DNA of 64,000 nt from positions 248,001 to 312,000 of the forward strand of contig NZ_CABVIY010000008.1 of assembly GCF_902498195.1 (NCBI RefSeq), given 5' to 3'. Below are positions 43,607 through 52,679 of the stretch, one piece after another (the stretch's first letter is position 1; each line of letters opens with the position of its first letter). A program made the position numbers and the translations under genes. Origin of the DNA: Pseudomonas fluorescens. Its GTDB lineage: Bacteria; Pseudomonadota; Gammaproteobacteria; Pseudomonadales; Pseudomonadaceae. Below the pieces are notes generated by a model. The model ran no database searches. It saw only the letters and a program-made list of their open reading frames with translations, and was not told the DNA's origin.

Positions 43607-45661
43607 TTACCCCAGCAACGAAATGTCGGCAACGCCGAGGAACAAGCCACGCAGGCGCGCCAGCAAGGCATAACGGTTAGCGCGGACCTTGGCGTCTTCG
43701 GCATTGACCATGACGGCTTCGAAGAACGCATCGACCGGTTCACGCAGGGCCGCCAGGCGTGCCAGGGACTCGCTGTACTGACGCGCCGCCGCCATCGGCT
43801 GAACAGCCTGGTCTGCCTGCTGGATCGCCGAGTACAAGGAGAACTCGTTGGCATTGTCGAAGTACTTGGCTTCCACCACGGTCGGCACGGAACCTTCGAC
43901 CTTGCTCAGCAAGTTCGACACACGCTTGTTCACGGCCGCCAGGGCTGCGGCTTCCGGCAATTGGCGGAAAGCCTGTACCGCCTGCACGCGCTGGTCGAAG
44001 TCCAGGGCAGAGCCCGGCTTCAGGGCGCGGACCGACAAGTAGGTCGCCACATCGACACCTTCGTCTTCGTAACGCGCGCGCAGGCGGTCGAAGATGAATT
44101 CCAGCACCGCGTCGTTCAGACCTGCTGCTTTCACCTTGGCACCGAACGCATTCACGGCGAAAGCCACCGCGTCGTTCAGGTCCAGGTCCAGTTGCTTCTC
44201 GATCAGGATACGCAGCACGCCGAGCGCGGCACGGCGCAGGGCGTACGGGTCTTTGCTGCCGGTTGGCAGCATGCCGATGCCGAAAATGCCGACCAGGGTG
44301 TCGAGCTTGTCGGCGATGGCCACGGCCGCGCCGGTCAGGGTGGACGGCAGTTCAGCGCCAGCACCGCGCGGCATGTACTGCTCGTTCAGCGCCAGTGCAA
44401 CATCTTGCGGCTCGCCATCGTTGAGGGCGTAGTAGTAACCGGCGACACCTTGCATCTCCGGGAACTCGCCGACCATTTCGGTCGCCAGGTCGCACTTGGA
44501 CAGCAGGCCAGCGCGAGCAGCCCAGGCCGCGTTGCCGCCGATGCGTTGAGCGATGTAAGCGGCGAGTTTGGACACGCGCTCGGCCTTGTCGTAGACGCTG
44601 CCGAGTTTTTCCTGGAACACCACGTTTTGCAGGCGCTGGTTGAAGTCTTCGAGTTTCTGCTTCTTGTCTTGCTTGAAGAAGAACTCGGCGTCGGTCAGGC
44701 GTGGGCGAACCACTTTCTCGTTACCGGCGATGATCTGCTGCGGGTCTTTGCTCTCGATGTTGGCCACGGTAATGAAACGTGGCAGCAACTTGCCGTCGAC
44801 ATCCAGCAGGCAGAAGTACTTCTGGTTGTCCTGCATGGTGGTGATCAGGGCTTCTTGCGGTACATCGAGGAAGCGCTCTTCGAACGAGCACACCAGCGGC
44901 ACCGGCCACTCGACCAGTGCGGTCACTTCGTCGAGCAGGTCCGGTGGCACGATGGCAGTGCCTTCCTGGCGAGTCGCCAGCTCTTCGGTGCGCTTGCTGA
45001 TGATCTCGCGACGCTCCTTGGCGTCAGCCAGCACGTAGGCGGCGCGCAGGTCGGCCAGGTAGCTGGACGGCGAACTGATACGCACGTTTTCCGGGTGGTG
45101 GAAGCGGTGACCACGGGAATCGCGACCGGCCTTCTGGGCGAGGATGGTGCAGTCGATGACCTGGTCACCGAGCAGCATCACCAGCCATTGGGTCGGACGA
45201 ACGAATTCTTCCTTGCGCGCGCCCCAGCGCATGCGCTTTGGAATCGGCAGGTCGTTCAGGGAATCTTCGACGATGGTCGGCAGCAGGCTCGACGTCGGCT
45301 TGCCGGCGATGCTCTGGCTGTAGCGCAGTTTTGGGCCGCTCTGATCGATTTCGCTCAGGTCGACGCCGCACTTCTTGGCAAAGCCCAGTGCCGCTTGGGT
45401 CGGGTTGCCTTCGGCGTCGAAGGCGGCCTGGCGTGGCGGACCGTCGAGGTTGATGCTGCGATCCGGCTGCTGGGTGGCCAGCGAGGTGATCAGCACGGCC
45501 AGGCGGCGTGGCGCGGCGTAGACGGTTTTGGTCTCGTAATTGAGGCCGGCAGCTTGCAGGCCCTTGTCGATACCAGCGAGGAACGCCTCGGCCAGAGTGT
45601 TCAGGGCCTTGGGTGGCAGTTCTTCAGTGCCCAGTTCAACCAGAAAATCCAGAGCACTCAT
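43607..45661 (-). CDS. glyS: glycyl-tRNA synthetase beta subunit
   Basis: 684 residues (SALDFLVELGTEELPPKALNTL at the N-terminus; C-terminal DALR-like anticodon region). It forms an alpha2beta2 enzyme with GlyQ and handles tRNA recognition. Its start overlaps the glyQ stop as ATGA. Confidence 0.98.
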   Translation of the reverse strand: MSALDFLVELGTEELPPKALNTLAEAFLAGIDKGLQAAGLNYETKTVYAAPRRLAVLITSLATQQPDRSINLDGPPRQAAFDAEGNPTQAALGFAKKCGVDLSEIDQSGPKLRYSQSIAGKPTSSLLPTIVEDSLNDLPIPKRMRWGARKEEFVRPTQWLVMLLGDQVIDCTILAQKAGRDSRGHRFHHPENVRISSPSSYLADLRAAYVLADAKERREIISKRTEELATRQEGTAIVPPDLLDEVTALVEWPVPLVCSFEERFLDVPQEALITTMQDNQKYFCLLDVDGKLLPRFITVANIESKDPQQIIAGNEKVVRPRLTDAEFFFKQDKKQKLEDFNQRLQNVVFQEKLGSVYDKAERVSKLAAYIAQRIGGNAAWAARAGLLSKCDLATEMVGEFPEMQGVAGYYYALNDGEPQDVALALNEQYMPRGAGAELPSTLTGAAVAIADKLDTLVGIFGIGMLPTGSKDPYALRRAALGVLRILIEKQLDLDLNDAVAFAVNAFGAKVKAAGLNDAVLEFIFDRLRARYEDEGVDVATYLSVRALKPGSALDFDQRVQAVQAFRQLPEAAALAAVNKRVSNLLSKVEGSVPTVVEAKYFDNANEFSLYSAIQQADQAVQPMAAARQYSESLARLAALREPVDAFFEAVMVNAEDAKVRANRYALLARLRGLFLGVADISLLG

Positions 45662-46611
45662 TGTGCAGCCTCCAGCTTGGCCAGTACTTCGTCACGCAGG
45701 TCCGGGGTCGCCATCGGGAAGCCCAGCTTGGCGCGAGCCAGCAGGTAGGCTTGCGCAACGGAACGCGCCAGGGTGCGAACGCGCAGGATGTATTGCTGAC
45801 GCGCGGTCACGGAAATCGCCCGGCGCGCATCCAGCAGGTTGAAGGTATGGGAAGCCTTCAACACCATTTCGTAGCTCGGCAACGGCAGCGGCTGGTCGAG
45901 CTCGATCAGGCGCTTGGCTTCGCTTTCATAGAAATCGAACAGTTCGAACAGTTTTTCGACGTTGGCGTGTTCGAAGTTATAGGTCGACTGCTCCACTTCG
46001 TTCTGGTGGAACACATCGCCGTAGGTCACCTTGCCGAACGGACCGTCAGCCCAGACCAGGTCGTAGACCGAATCCACGCCTTGCAGGTACATGGCCAGGC
46101 GTTCCAGGCCGTAAGTGATCTCGCCGGTCACCGGGTAGCATTCGATGCCGCCCGCCTGCTGGAAGTAAGTGAACTGCGTCACTTCCATGCCGTTGAGCCA
46201 GACTTCCCAGCCCAGGCCCCAGGCGCCAAGGGTCGGCGATTCCCAGTTGTCTTCGACGAAGCGGATGTCATGCACCAATGGGTCCAGGCCCACGTGCTTG
46301 AGGGAGCCCAGGTACAGTTCCTGGAAATTGTCCGGGTTCGGCTTCAGGACGACCTGGAACTGATAGTAGTGCTGCAGACGGTTCGGGTTTTCGCCGTAAC
46401 GGCCGTCAGTCGGGCGACGGCTAGGCTGCACGTAGGCGGCGTTCCAGGTTTCCGGGCCAATGGCGCGCAGGAATGTAGCAGTGTGGAAAGTGCCGGCGCC
46501 TACTTCCATATCGTAGGGCTGAAGTACCACACAACCTTGCTCGGCCCAGTATTGCTGGAGGGCGAGGATCAAGTCTTGGAAGGTACGCACGGCTGGCGTA
46601 GGCTGGCTCAC
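45658..46611 (-). CDS. glyQ: glycyl-tRNA synthetase alpha subunit
   Basis: A 317-residue catalytic class II subunit (TFQDLILALQQYWAEQGCVVLQPYDMEVGAGTFH). The start is GTG at 46611, with AGGTG six bases upstream, giving SQPTPAVRTFQ. Longer in-frame starts lack support. It activates glycine. Confidence 0.97.
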   Translation of the reverse strand: MSQPTPAVRTFQDLILALQQYWAEQGCVVLQPYDMEVGAGTFHTATFLRAIGPETWNAAYVQPSRRPTDGRYGENPNRLQHYYQFQVVLKPNPDNFQELYLGSLKHVGLDPLVHDIRFVEDNWESPTLGAWGLGWEVWLNGMEVTQFTYFQQAGGIECYPVTGEITYGLERLAMYLQGVDSVYDLVWADGPFGKVTYGDVFHQNEVEQSTYNFEHANVEKLFELFDFYESEAKRLIELDQPLPLPSYEMVLKASHTFNLLDARRAISVTARQQYILRVRTLARSVAQAYLLARAKLGFPMATPDLRDEVLAKLEAAQ

Positions 46612-46692
46612 GAAATTCACCTGTTTCTTGGGCTGCGATTTAAAGAGCGGGAGTATACCCGATTCATTGCTGCGCACGCCCCCTGGAGCCTT

Positions 46693-47250
46693 ATGCCACG
46701 CTGCTTTTGGTGTTCCGAAGATCCGCTGTACATGGCTTATCACGATCAGGAGTGGGGCACGCCGCTACGCGATGCGCAGGGTTTGTTCGAGTTGCTTTTG
46801 CTCGAAGGGTTCCAGGCCGGCCTGTCCTGGATCACCGTGTTGCGCAAGCGCGAGCGTTATCGCCAGGTCATGTTCGGCTTCGATGTACAGCGCGTGGCAC
46901 AGATGAGCGACGCGGAAATCGATGAACTGATGCTCGATCCGGGCATCATCCGCAATCGTCTCAAGCTCAATGCCGCCCGGCGCAACGCCCAGGCCTGGCT
47001 GGCGCTGGAGGACCCGGTGGGGTTTCTCTGGTCCTTCGTCGGCGGTGTCCCGAAGATCAATCATTTCAAGGATCGCACCGAAGTCCCCGCCATCACGCCC
47101 GAGGCGCTGAACATGAGCAAAGGCTTGAAAAAAGCCGGCTTCACCTTCGTCGGCCCGACCATTTGCTACGCGTTGATGCAGGCCTCGGGCATGGTCATGG
47201 ACCACACGCGCGATTGCGATCGCTACGCGATGCTGGCGAACGGCGGTTAG
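46693..47250 (+). CDS. tag: DNA-3-methyladenine glycosylase I
   Basis: A 185-residue repair glycosylase (PRCFWCSEDPLYMAYHDQEWGTPL; FEAGLSW-type helix FQAGLSWITVLRKRE; FVGPTICYALMQASGMVMDH) with zinc-binding Cys and His. It excises 3-methyladenine. It is divergent from glyQ, and GGAG lies four bases before the ATG. Confidence 0.95.
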   Translation: MPRCFWCSEDPLYMAYHDQEWGTPLRDAQGLFELLLLEGFQAGLSWITVLRKRERYRQVMFGFDVQRVAQMSDAEIDELMLDPGIIRNRLKLNAARRNAQAWLALEDPVGFLWSFVGGVPKINHFKDRTEVPAITPEALNMSKGLKKAGFTFVGPTICYALMQASGMVMDHTRDCDRYAMLANGG

Positions 47251-47290
47251 AATAGCCGGTTCGCGCACAGCACAAGATCAGGAGTGACCT

Positions 47291-48178
47291 GTGGATAAGT
47301 TTAAAGGCGCCTTGCTGGTAGGCGCTCTGCGGCTGTTTGCCCTGCTCCCGTGGCGGGCCGTGCAGGCCGTCGGCTCGGCGATTGGCTGGGTGATGTGGAA
47401 AACCCCCAACCGTTCCCGCGACGTGGTGCGGATCAATCTCTCCAAATGCTTCCCGGACATGGACCCCGCCGAACGCGAGCGTCTGGTCGGCCAAAGCCTC
47501 AAAGACATCGGCAAATCCCTGACCGAAAGCGCCTGCGCCTGGATCTGGCCGGCCCAGCGTTCCATCGACCTGGTGCGCGAGGTCGAGGGTCTCGACGTGT
47601 TGAAGGACGCCCTCGCCTCTGGCAAAGGTGTGGTCGGTATCACCAGCCACCTGGGCAACTGGGAAGTGCTCAACCATTTCTATTGCAGCCAGTGCAAACC
47701 GATCATTTTCTACCGGCCGCCAAAATTGAAGGCGGTGGATGAATTGCTGCAAAAACAGCGGGTTCAATTGGGCAATAAAGTGGCCGCGTCGACCAAGGAA
47801 GGCATCCTCAGCGTCATCAAGGAAGTGCGCAGAGGTGGTGCAGTGGGCATTCCCGCTGACCCGGAACCGGCCGAGTCCGCCGGGATTTTCGTGCCGTTCT
47901 TCGCCACTCAGGCCCTGACCAGCAAGTTCGTGCCGAACATGCTCGCCGGCGGCAAGGCGGTCGGGGTGTTCCTGCATGCCCTGCGCCTGCCGGACGGTTC
48001 AGGCTACAAAGTCATCCTGGAAGCCGCGCCCGAGGCCATGTACAGCACCGATACCGCAACGTCCTGCGCGGCCATGAGCAAGGTGGTCGAGCGTTATGTA
48101 GCGGCGTATCCCAGCCAGTACATGTGGAGCATGAAGCGCTTCAAGAAACGTCCTCCGGGTGAGGAACGCTGGTATTGA
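47291..48178 (+). CDS. htrB: lipid A biosynthesis (lysophospholipid) acyltransferase
   Basis: A 295-residue LpxL/HtrB-family protein starting at GTG 47291 with AGGAG upstream. It has the H-x4-E catalytic motif SHLGNWE and a downstream GIPADPEP segment. It adds secondary acyl chains to lipid A at the inner membrane. The GTG start lies within a perfect DnaA box (47290-47298). Confidence 0.92.
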   Translation: MDKFKGALLVGALRLFALLPWRAVQAVGSAIGWVMWKTPNRSRDVVRINLSKCFPDMDPAERERLVGQSLKDIGKSLTESACAWIWPAQRSIDLVREVEGLDVLKDALASGKGVVGITSHLGNWEVLNHFYCSQCKPIIFYRPPKLKAVDELLQKQRVQLGNKVAASTKEGILSVIKEVRRGGAVGIPADPEPAESAGIFVPFFATQALTSKFVPNMLAGGKAVGVFLHALRLPDGSGYKVILEAAPEAMYSTDTATSCAAMSKVVERYVAAYPSQYMWSMKRFKKRPPGEERWY

Positions 48179-48194
48179 GTCAGTTGGCATGATC

Positions 48195-48226
48195 TGTGGA
48201 TAACCTTGGTCTCGGGGTTATCCACA
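48195..48226. other. inverted pair of DnaA boxes (hairpin)
   Basis: TGTGGATAACC and GGTTATCCACA are perfect 11-base arms around a 10-base loop, each containing a full DnaA box, 25 bases upstream of the PilZ gene and 17 past the htrB stop. It could be a weak terminator or DnaA-bound operator. Confidence 0.7.
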
Positions 48227-48250
48227 ACCGTTCATTCAAGGGCGCAGAAG

Positions 48251-48496
48251 ATGTCCGAACACCGCAAGTCATTTCGCATCAAGATCAGTCACGAAAGCTT
48301 TGGCGAATGCCTGGGCCAGACGCGCCATCTGTCGACCACGGGGGTCTACGTCAAGCATCCGGCCCTGTCGACGCTGCCCAGGGGCGCGGTGGTGTACGGG
48401 CAGGTTCAGGATTTACCCACAGGTGCGCCGCGGGTGCGCATGGAAGTGGTGCAGGTGGACGCCGAAGGCATCGGTTTGCGTTATCTCTTATCCTGA
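48251..48496 (+). CDS. PilZ-domain protein
   Basis: An 81-residue single-domain protein (RKSFRIKISHESFGECLGQTRHLSTTGVYVKHPALSTLPRGAVVYGQV). The layout fits PilZ c-di-GMP receptors, but the N-terminal RxxxR and the D/NxSxxG motifs are only partly matched (HLSTTGVYV). Cyclic-di-GMP binding is therefore uncertain. ATG 48251 is used. Its 3' end overlaps the convergent TPR gene by 16 bases. Confidence 0.8.
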   Translation: MSEHRKSFRIKISHESFGECLGQTRHLSTTGVYVKHPALSTLPRGAVVYGQVQDLPTGAPRVRMEVVQVDAEGIGLRYLLS

Positions 48497-48798
48497 CGAT
48501 CGAGCTTCTTCAAAAACACCGTCATTTCCTTCTCGGCCTGCTTGTCGCCATGGTTTCGCGCGGCTTCCAGTCCCTGCTCCCAGGCCAGGCGCGCAGCCGC
48601 GAAGTCCGCCAGCGCCAGATGGGCCTTGCCCAACAGTTTCCAGGCGGCCGAATACTTCGGATCGATCTCGACACAGCGCTGGAAATGCTCGACAGCCTTG
48701 GCGTTCTCGCCCAGATCCAGATAGCCCTTTCCCAGGCCGAAGCGCAGCAATGAGTTATCCACACCCTTGGCGAGCATTTTTTCCAGGGATTCGATCAT
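48481..48798 (-). CDS. small TPR protein
   Basis: A 105-residue tetratricopeptide protein (GLGKGYLDLGENAKAVEHFQRCVEIDPKYSAAWKLLGKAHLALADFAAARLAWEQGLEAARNHG). About two TPR units suggest a protein-interaction adaptor. It is convergent with, and overlaps, the PilZ gene end. Confidence 0.85.
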   Translation of the reverse strand: MIESLEKMLAKGVDNSLLRFGLGKGYLDLGENAKAVEHFQRCVEIDPKYSAAWKLLGKAHLALADFAAARLAWEQGLEAARNHGDKQAEKEMTVFLKKLDRQDKR

Positions 48799-48852
48799 GG
48801 GTGGATTCCTTTTTGAAGTTGTTCAGGAACAGCTATGTGTTCTTGAGATTGC

Positions 48853-48918
48853 TTTCGCGGGCAAGCCCGCTCCCACAAGGAAGCGGAGACTCTGTGGGAG
48901 CGGGCTTGCCCGCGAAGG
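48853..48918. repeat. REP doublet (REPIN-like) C
   Basis: Inverted REP units (ttcgcgggcaagcccgctcc / gtgggagcgggcttgcccgc) between the trkA 3' end and the TPR gene start. Likely the trkA 3' hairpin. Confidence 0.92.
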
Positions 48919-48946
48919 GGTCATCACAGGTAGCAAAAAATAAGGA

Positions 48947-50320
48947 TCAGAAAAAGCTCAATCCCACATGGAACAGCTTTTCCACATCGCGAATATGCTT
49001 TTTATCCACAAGAAACAGGATCACATGGTCCCCGGTCTGGATCACCGTGTCGTCGTGGGCGATGATCACTTCTTCATCGCGGATGATCGCGCCGATGGTG
49101 GTCCCCGGTGGAAGGCCGATATTCTCGATGGCCTTGCCGATGACCTTGCTCGATTTGGCATCGCCATGGGCAATCGCCTCGATGGCTTCCGCCGCGCCCC
49201 GGCGCAGTGAGTGCACGCTGACGATATCGCCGCGCCGCACGTGGGCCAGCAAGGTGCCGATAGTCGCCAGTTGCGGACTGATGGCAATGTCGATGTCACC
49301 GCCCTGGATCAGGTCGACATAGGCCGGGTTGTTGATGATGGTCATCACCTTCTTCGCCCCCAGGCGCTTGGCCAAAAGCGACGACATGATGTTGGCCTCG
49401 TCGTCGTTGGTCAGGGCCAGGAAGATGTCCGCATCGGCAATGTTCTCTTCCAGCAGCAGGTCGCGGTCCGAGGCACTGCCCTGCAACACCACGGTGCTGT
49501 CGAGGGTGTCCGAGAGATGGCGGCAGCGCGCCGGGTTCATCTCGATGATCTTCACCTGGTAGCGGCTTTCGATGGCCTCGGCCAGGCGCTCGCCGATCTG
49601 CCCGCCGCCGGCGATGACGATGCGCTTGTAGGTCTCGTCGAGACGGCGCATTTCACTCATGACCGCACGAATATTCGCCTTGGCGGCGATGAAAAACACT
49701 TCGTCGTCGGCCTCGATCACGGTATCGCCCTGGGGCAGGATCGGCCGGTCCCGACGGAAAATCGCCGCGACGCGGGTTTCCACGTTCGGCATGTGCTCAC
49801 GCAACTGCCGCAATTGCTGACCCACCAGCGGCCCGCCGTAGTAGGCCCGCACGGCGACGAGCTGGGCCTTGCCCTCGGCGAAGTCGATCACCTGCAGAGC
49901 GCCCGGATGCTGGATCAGGCGCTTGATGTAGTTGGTGACCACTTGCTCCGGACTGATCAGCACGTCCACCGGGATCGCTTCGTTGTCGAACAGTTCGGCG
50001 CGTGTCAGGTATCCGGCTTCGCGGACCCGGGCGATTTTCGTCGGGGTGTGGAACAGCGTGTGGGCGACCTGGCAGGCCACCATGTTGGTTTCGTCACTGT
50101 TGGTCACGGCGACCAGCATGTCGGCATCGTCCGCGCCGGCCTGGCGCAATACGCTCGGTATCGAACCGCGGCCCTGTACCGTGCGAATGTCCAGCCGATC
50201 ACCGAGGTCGCGCAGGCGTTCGCCGTCGGTGTCGACCACCGTGATGTCATTGGCCTCGCTGGCCAGGTGTTCCGCCAGCGAACCGCCGACCTGCCCCGCA
50301 CCAAGGATGATGATTTTCAT
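48947..50320 (-). CDS. trkA: Trk system potassium uptake protein TrkA
   Basis: 457 residues with two RCK halves, each having a Rossmann NAD site (MKIIILGAGQVGGSLAEHL; RIVIAGGGQIGERLAEAIE) and a C-terminal TrkA-C domain. It is a peripheral inner-membrane regulator of TrkH/TrkG channels. It follows rsmB by 22 bases. Confidence 0.97.
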   Translation of the reverse strand: MKIIILGAGQVGGSLAEHLASEANDITVVDTDGERLRDLGDRLDIRTVQGRGSIPSVLRQAGADDADMLVAVTNSDETNMVACQVAHTLFHTPTKIARVREAGYLTRAELFDNEAIPVDVLISPEQVVTNYIKRLIQHPGALQVIDFAEGKAQLVAVRAYYGGPLVGQQLRQLREHMPNVETRVAAIFRRDRPILPQGDTVIEADDEVFFIAAKANIRAVMSEMRRLDETYKRIVIAGGGQIGERLAEAIESRYQVKIIEMNPARCRHLSDTLDSTVVLQGSASDRDLLLEENIADADIFLALTNDDEANIMSSLLAKRLGAKKVMTIINNPAYVDLIQGGDIDIAISPQLATIGTLLAHVRRGDIVSVHSLRRGAAEAIEAIAHGDAKSSKVIGKAIENIGLPPGTTIGAIIRDEEVIIAHDDTVIQTGDHVILFLVDKKHIRDVEKLFHVGLSFF

Positions 50321-50342
50321 CCAGTCACTCCGTTGAATCCGT

Positions 50343-51653
50343 TTAACCGCGCGCGGCGGCGATCTTGATCAGCTTGGCGTAATAGAACCCGTCATGGCCG
50401 CCTTCCCGGGCCAGCAACTGGCGCCCATGAGGCTGCTTGATGCCGGCCGCGGTGGCGAGGTCCAGCTCACGAGCACCCGGCGTGCGGGCGAGGAACGCTT
50501 CGATGACTTCGGTGTTCTCGGTTGGCAAGGTCGAGCACGTGGCGTAGAGCAGGATGCCGCCGACTTCCAGGGTTTTCCACAGGGCGTCGAGCAACTCGCC
50601 TTGCAGCAGCGCCAGCGCGGCAATGTCATCGGGTTGGCGGGTGAGCTTGATGTCCGGGTGACGACGAATCACCCCGGTGGCCGAGCACGGTGCGTCCAGC
50701 AGGATGCGCTGGAACGGCTTGCCGTCCCACCAGGCCTGCGTGTCGCGGCCGTCGGCGGCGATCAGCTCGGCGCTCAGGCCCAGGCGTGCTAGGTTTTCCC
50801 GCACCCGCACCAGTCGCTTGGCTTCCAGGTCCACCGCCACCACGCCGGCCAGGGCCGGTTGGGCTTCGAGGATATGGCAGGTCTTGCCGCCCGGTGCGCA
50901 GCAGGCGTCCAGCACCCGCTGGCCCGGCGCCAGGTCGAGCAGGTCGGCCGCCAGTTGTGCGGCCTCATCCTGCACGCTGATCCAGCCTTCGGCGAAGCCT
51001 GGCAGGCTGCGCACGTCGGCGGCGGCGTCGAGGATGATGCCGTCGCGGCTATAAACGCACGGATTGGCACCGATCCCGGCCTGGCTCAGCAACGCCAGAT
51101 AGGCATCACGCGTTTGGTGACGACGGTTGACCCGTAGAATCATCGGCGGGTGCGCATTGTTCGCGGCACAAATGGCTTCCCACTGCTCGGGCCAGAAGGC
51201 TTTCAGGGATTTTTGCAGCCAGCGCGGATGGGCGGTGCGCACCACCGGGTCGTGCTCCAGCTCGGCCAGCAGCGCTTCACTTTCCCGTTGCGCGCGGCGC
51301 AGCACGGCATTGATCAAGGCTTTGGCCCAAGGCTTTTTCAGCTTGTCGGCGCAACCGACCGTTTCACCGATGGCGGCGTGGGCCGGGACGCGGGTGTAAA
51401 GCAACTGGTAGAGGCCGACCAGCAGCAGCGCTTCAACATCGGCATCAGCCGCCTTGAATGGCTTCTGCAGCAGCTTGGCCGCCAGCGCCGACAAGCGTGG
51501 TTGCCAGCGCGCGGTACCGAAGGCCAAGTCCTGGGTGAAGCCGCGATCACGGTCTTCAACCTTGTCCATCTGCGTCGGCAGGGAACTGTTGAGCGAGGCT
51601 TTACCGTTGAGTACAGCAGCCAGTGCCTTGGCGGCGGCCAGACGTGGATTCAT
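50343..51653 (-). CDS. rsmB: 16S rRNA (cytosine967-C5)-methyltransferase
   Basis: A 436-residue protein with an N-terminal NusB-like domain and a C-terminal SAM methyltransferase (VLDACCAPGGKT; LLDAPCSATGVIRRHPDIK; LYATCST with the catalytic Cys). Its start overlaps the fmt stop as ATGA. Confidence 0.97.
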   Translation of the reverse strand: MNPRLAAAKALAAVLNGKASLNSSLPTQMDKVEDRDRGFTQDLAFGTARWQPRLSALAAKLLQKPFKAADADVEALLLVGLYQLLYTRVPAHAAIGETVGCADKLKKPWAKALINAVLRRAQRESEALLAELEHDPVVRTAHPRWLQKSLKAFWPEQWEAICAANNAHPPMILRVNRRHQTRDAYLALLSQAGIGANPCVYSRDGIILDAAADVRSLPGFAEGWISVQDEAAQLAADLLDLAPGQRVLDACCAPGGKTCHILEAQPALAGVVAVDLEAKRLVRVRENLARLGLSAELIAADGRDTQAWWDGKPFQRILLDAPCSATGVIRRHPDIKLTRQPDDIAALALLQGELLDALWKTLEVGGILLYATCSTLPTENTEVIEAFLARTPGARELDLATAAGIKQPHGRQLLAREGGHDGFYYAKLIKIAAARG

Positions 51654-52609
51654 TGAACGTCCGCCGCTTGGCCCAGCACGGTGCCGGTGGCGAATTTCTC
51701 ACGACGGCTGTTGAACAGGTCGCTGAAGTTCAGCGCCTTGCCGCCGGGCAATTGCAGACGGGTCAGGCATAGCGCCTGCTCACCGCAGGCGACAATCAGG
51801 CCGTCCTTGCTGGCGCCGAGGATTTCCCCCGGTGCGCCCTTGCCTTCAGCCAGATTCGCGGCCAGGACTTTAAGGGCCTCGCCGTTCAGCGTGCTGTGGG
51901 TGATCGGCCACGGGTTGAAGGCGCGCACCAGACGCTCCAGCTCGACCGCCGGGCGGTTCCAGTCGATGCGGGCTTCGTCCTTGTTCAGTTTGTGCGCGTA
52001 GGTGGCGAGGCTGTCGTCCTGCACTTCACCCTCCAGGGTGCCGGCGGCAAGACCGGCAATGGCATGCACCACCGCGGGTGGGCCCATTTGCGCCAGGCGA
52101 TCGTGGAGGCTGCCACCGGTGTCTTCGGCGCTGATTGGCGTGGTGACTTTCAGCAACATGGGGCCTGTGTCGAGACCTGCTTCCATGCGCATCACGGTTA
52201 CGCCGCTTTCGCGGTCACCGGCTTCGACAGCGCGCTGGATCGGCGCCGCCCCGCGCCAGCGAGGCAACAGGGAGGCGTGGCTGTTGATGCAACCCAGGCG
52301 CGGAATGTCCAGCACCACTTGCGGCAGGATCAGGCCGTAGGCGACCACCACCATCAAGTCCGGTTTCAGCGCAGCCAGTTCAGCCTGGGCGTCTTCATTG
52401 CGCAGCGTTGGCGGTTGCAGCACCGGGATGTTGTTCTCTAGAGCAAGCTGCTTGACCGGGCTCGGCATCAGTTTCTGCCCACGACCTGCCGGGCGATCCG
52501 GTTGGGTGTAGACCGCGACGATCTCGTAAGGGCTGCTCAGCAGGGCCTTGAGGTGCTCGGCGGCGAATTCCGGGGTGCCGGCAAAGACAATGCGCAGTGG
52601 CTCGGTCAT
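51650..52609 (-). CDS. fmt: methionyl-tRNA formyltransferase
   Basis: A 319-residue enzyme (IVFAGTPEFAAEHLKALL; the formyl-THF site around INSHASLLPRWRGAAPIQRAV). It formylates initiator Met-tRNA, the substrate later deformylated by Def. Confidence 0.98.
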   Translation of the reverse strand: MTEPLRIVFAGTPEFAAEHLKALLSSPYEIVAVYTQPDRPAGRGQKLMPSPVKQLALENNIPVLQPPTLRNEDAQAELAALKPDLMVVVAYGLILPQVVLDIPRLGCINSHASLLPRWRGAAPIQRAVEAGDRESGVTVMRMEAGLDTGPMLLKVTTPISAEDTGGSLHDRLAQMGPPAVVHAIAGLAAGTLEGEVQDDSLATYAHKLNKDEARIDWNRPAVELERLVRAFNPWPITHSTLNGEALKVLAANLAEGKGAPGEILGASKDGLIVACGEQALCLTRLQLPGGKALNFSDLFNSRREKFATGTVLGQAADVQ

Positions 52610-52644
52610 GGAGGGCTCTCTATTGCAAAGCGTCTTGAAAAGAA

Positions 52645-52668
52645 AAAGGCTTGCCGCAGCAAGCCTTT
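52645..52668 (-). terminator. terminator between def and fmt
   Basis: AAAGGCTTGC, CGCA, GCAAGCCTTT with a T-rich run (TTTTTCTTTT) on the minus strand, 12 bases past the def stop and 36 before fmt. Confidence 0.88.
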
Positions 52669-52679
52669 GAAGAGGGGCA

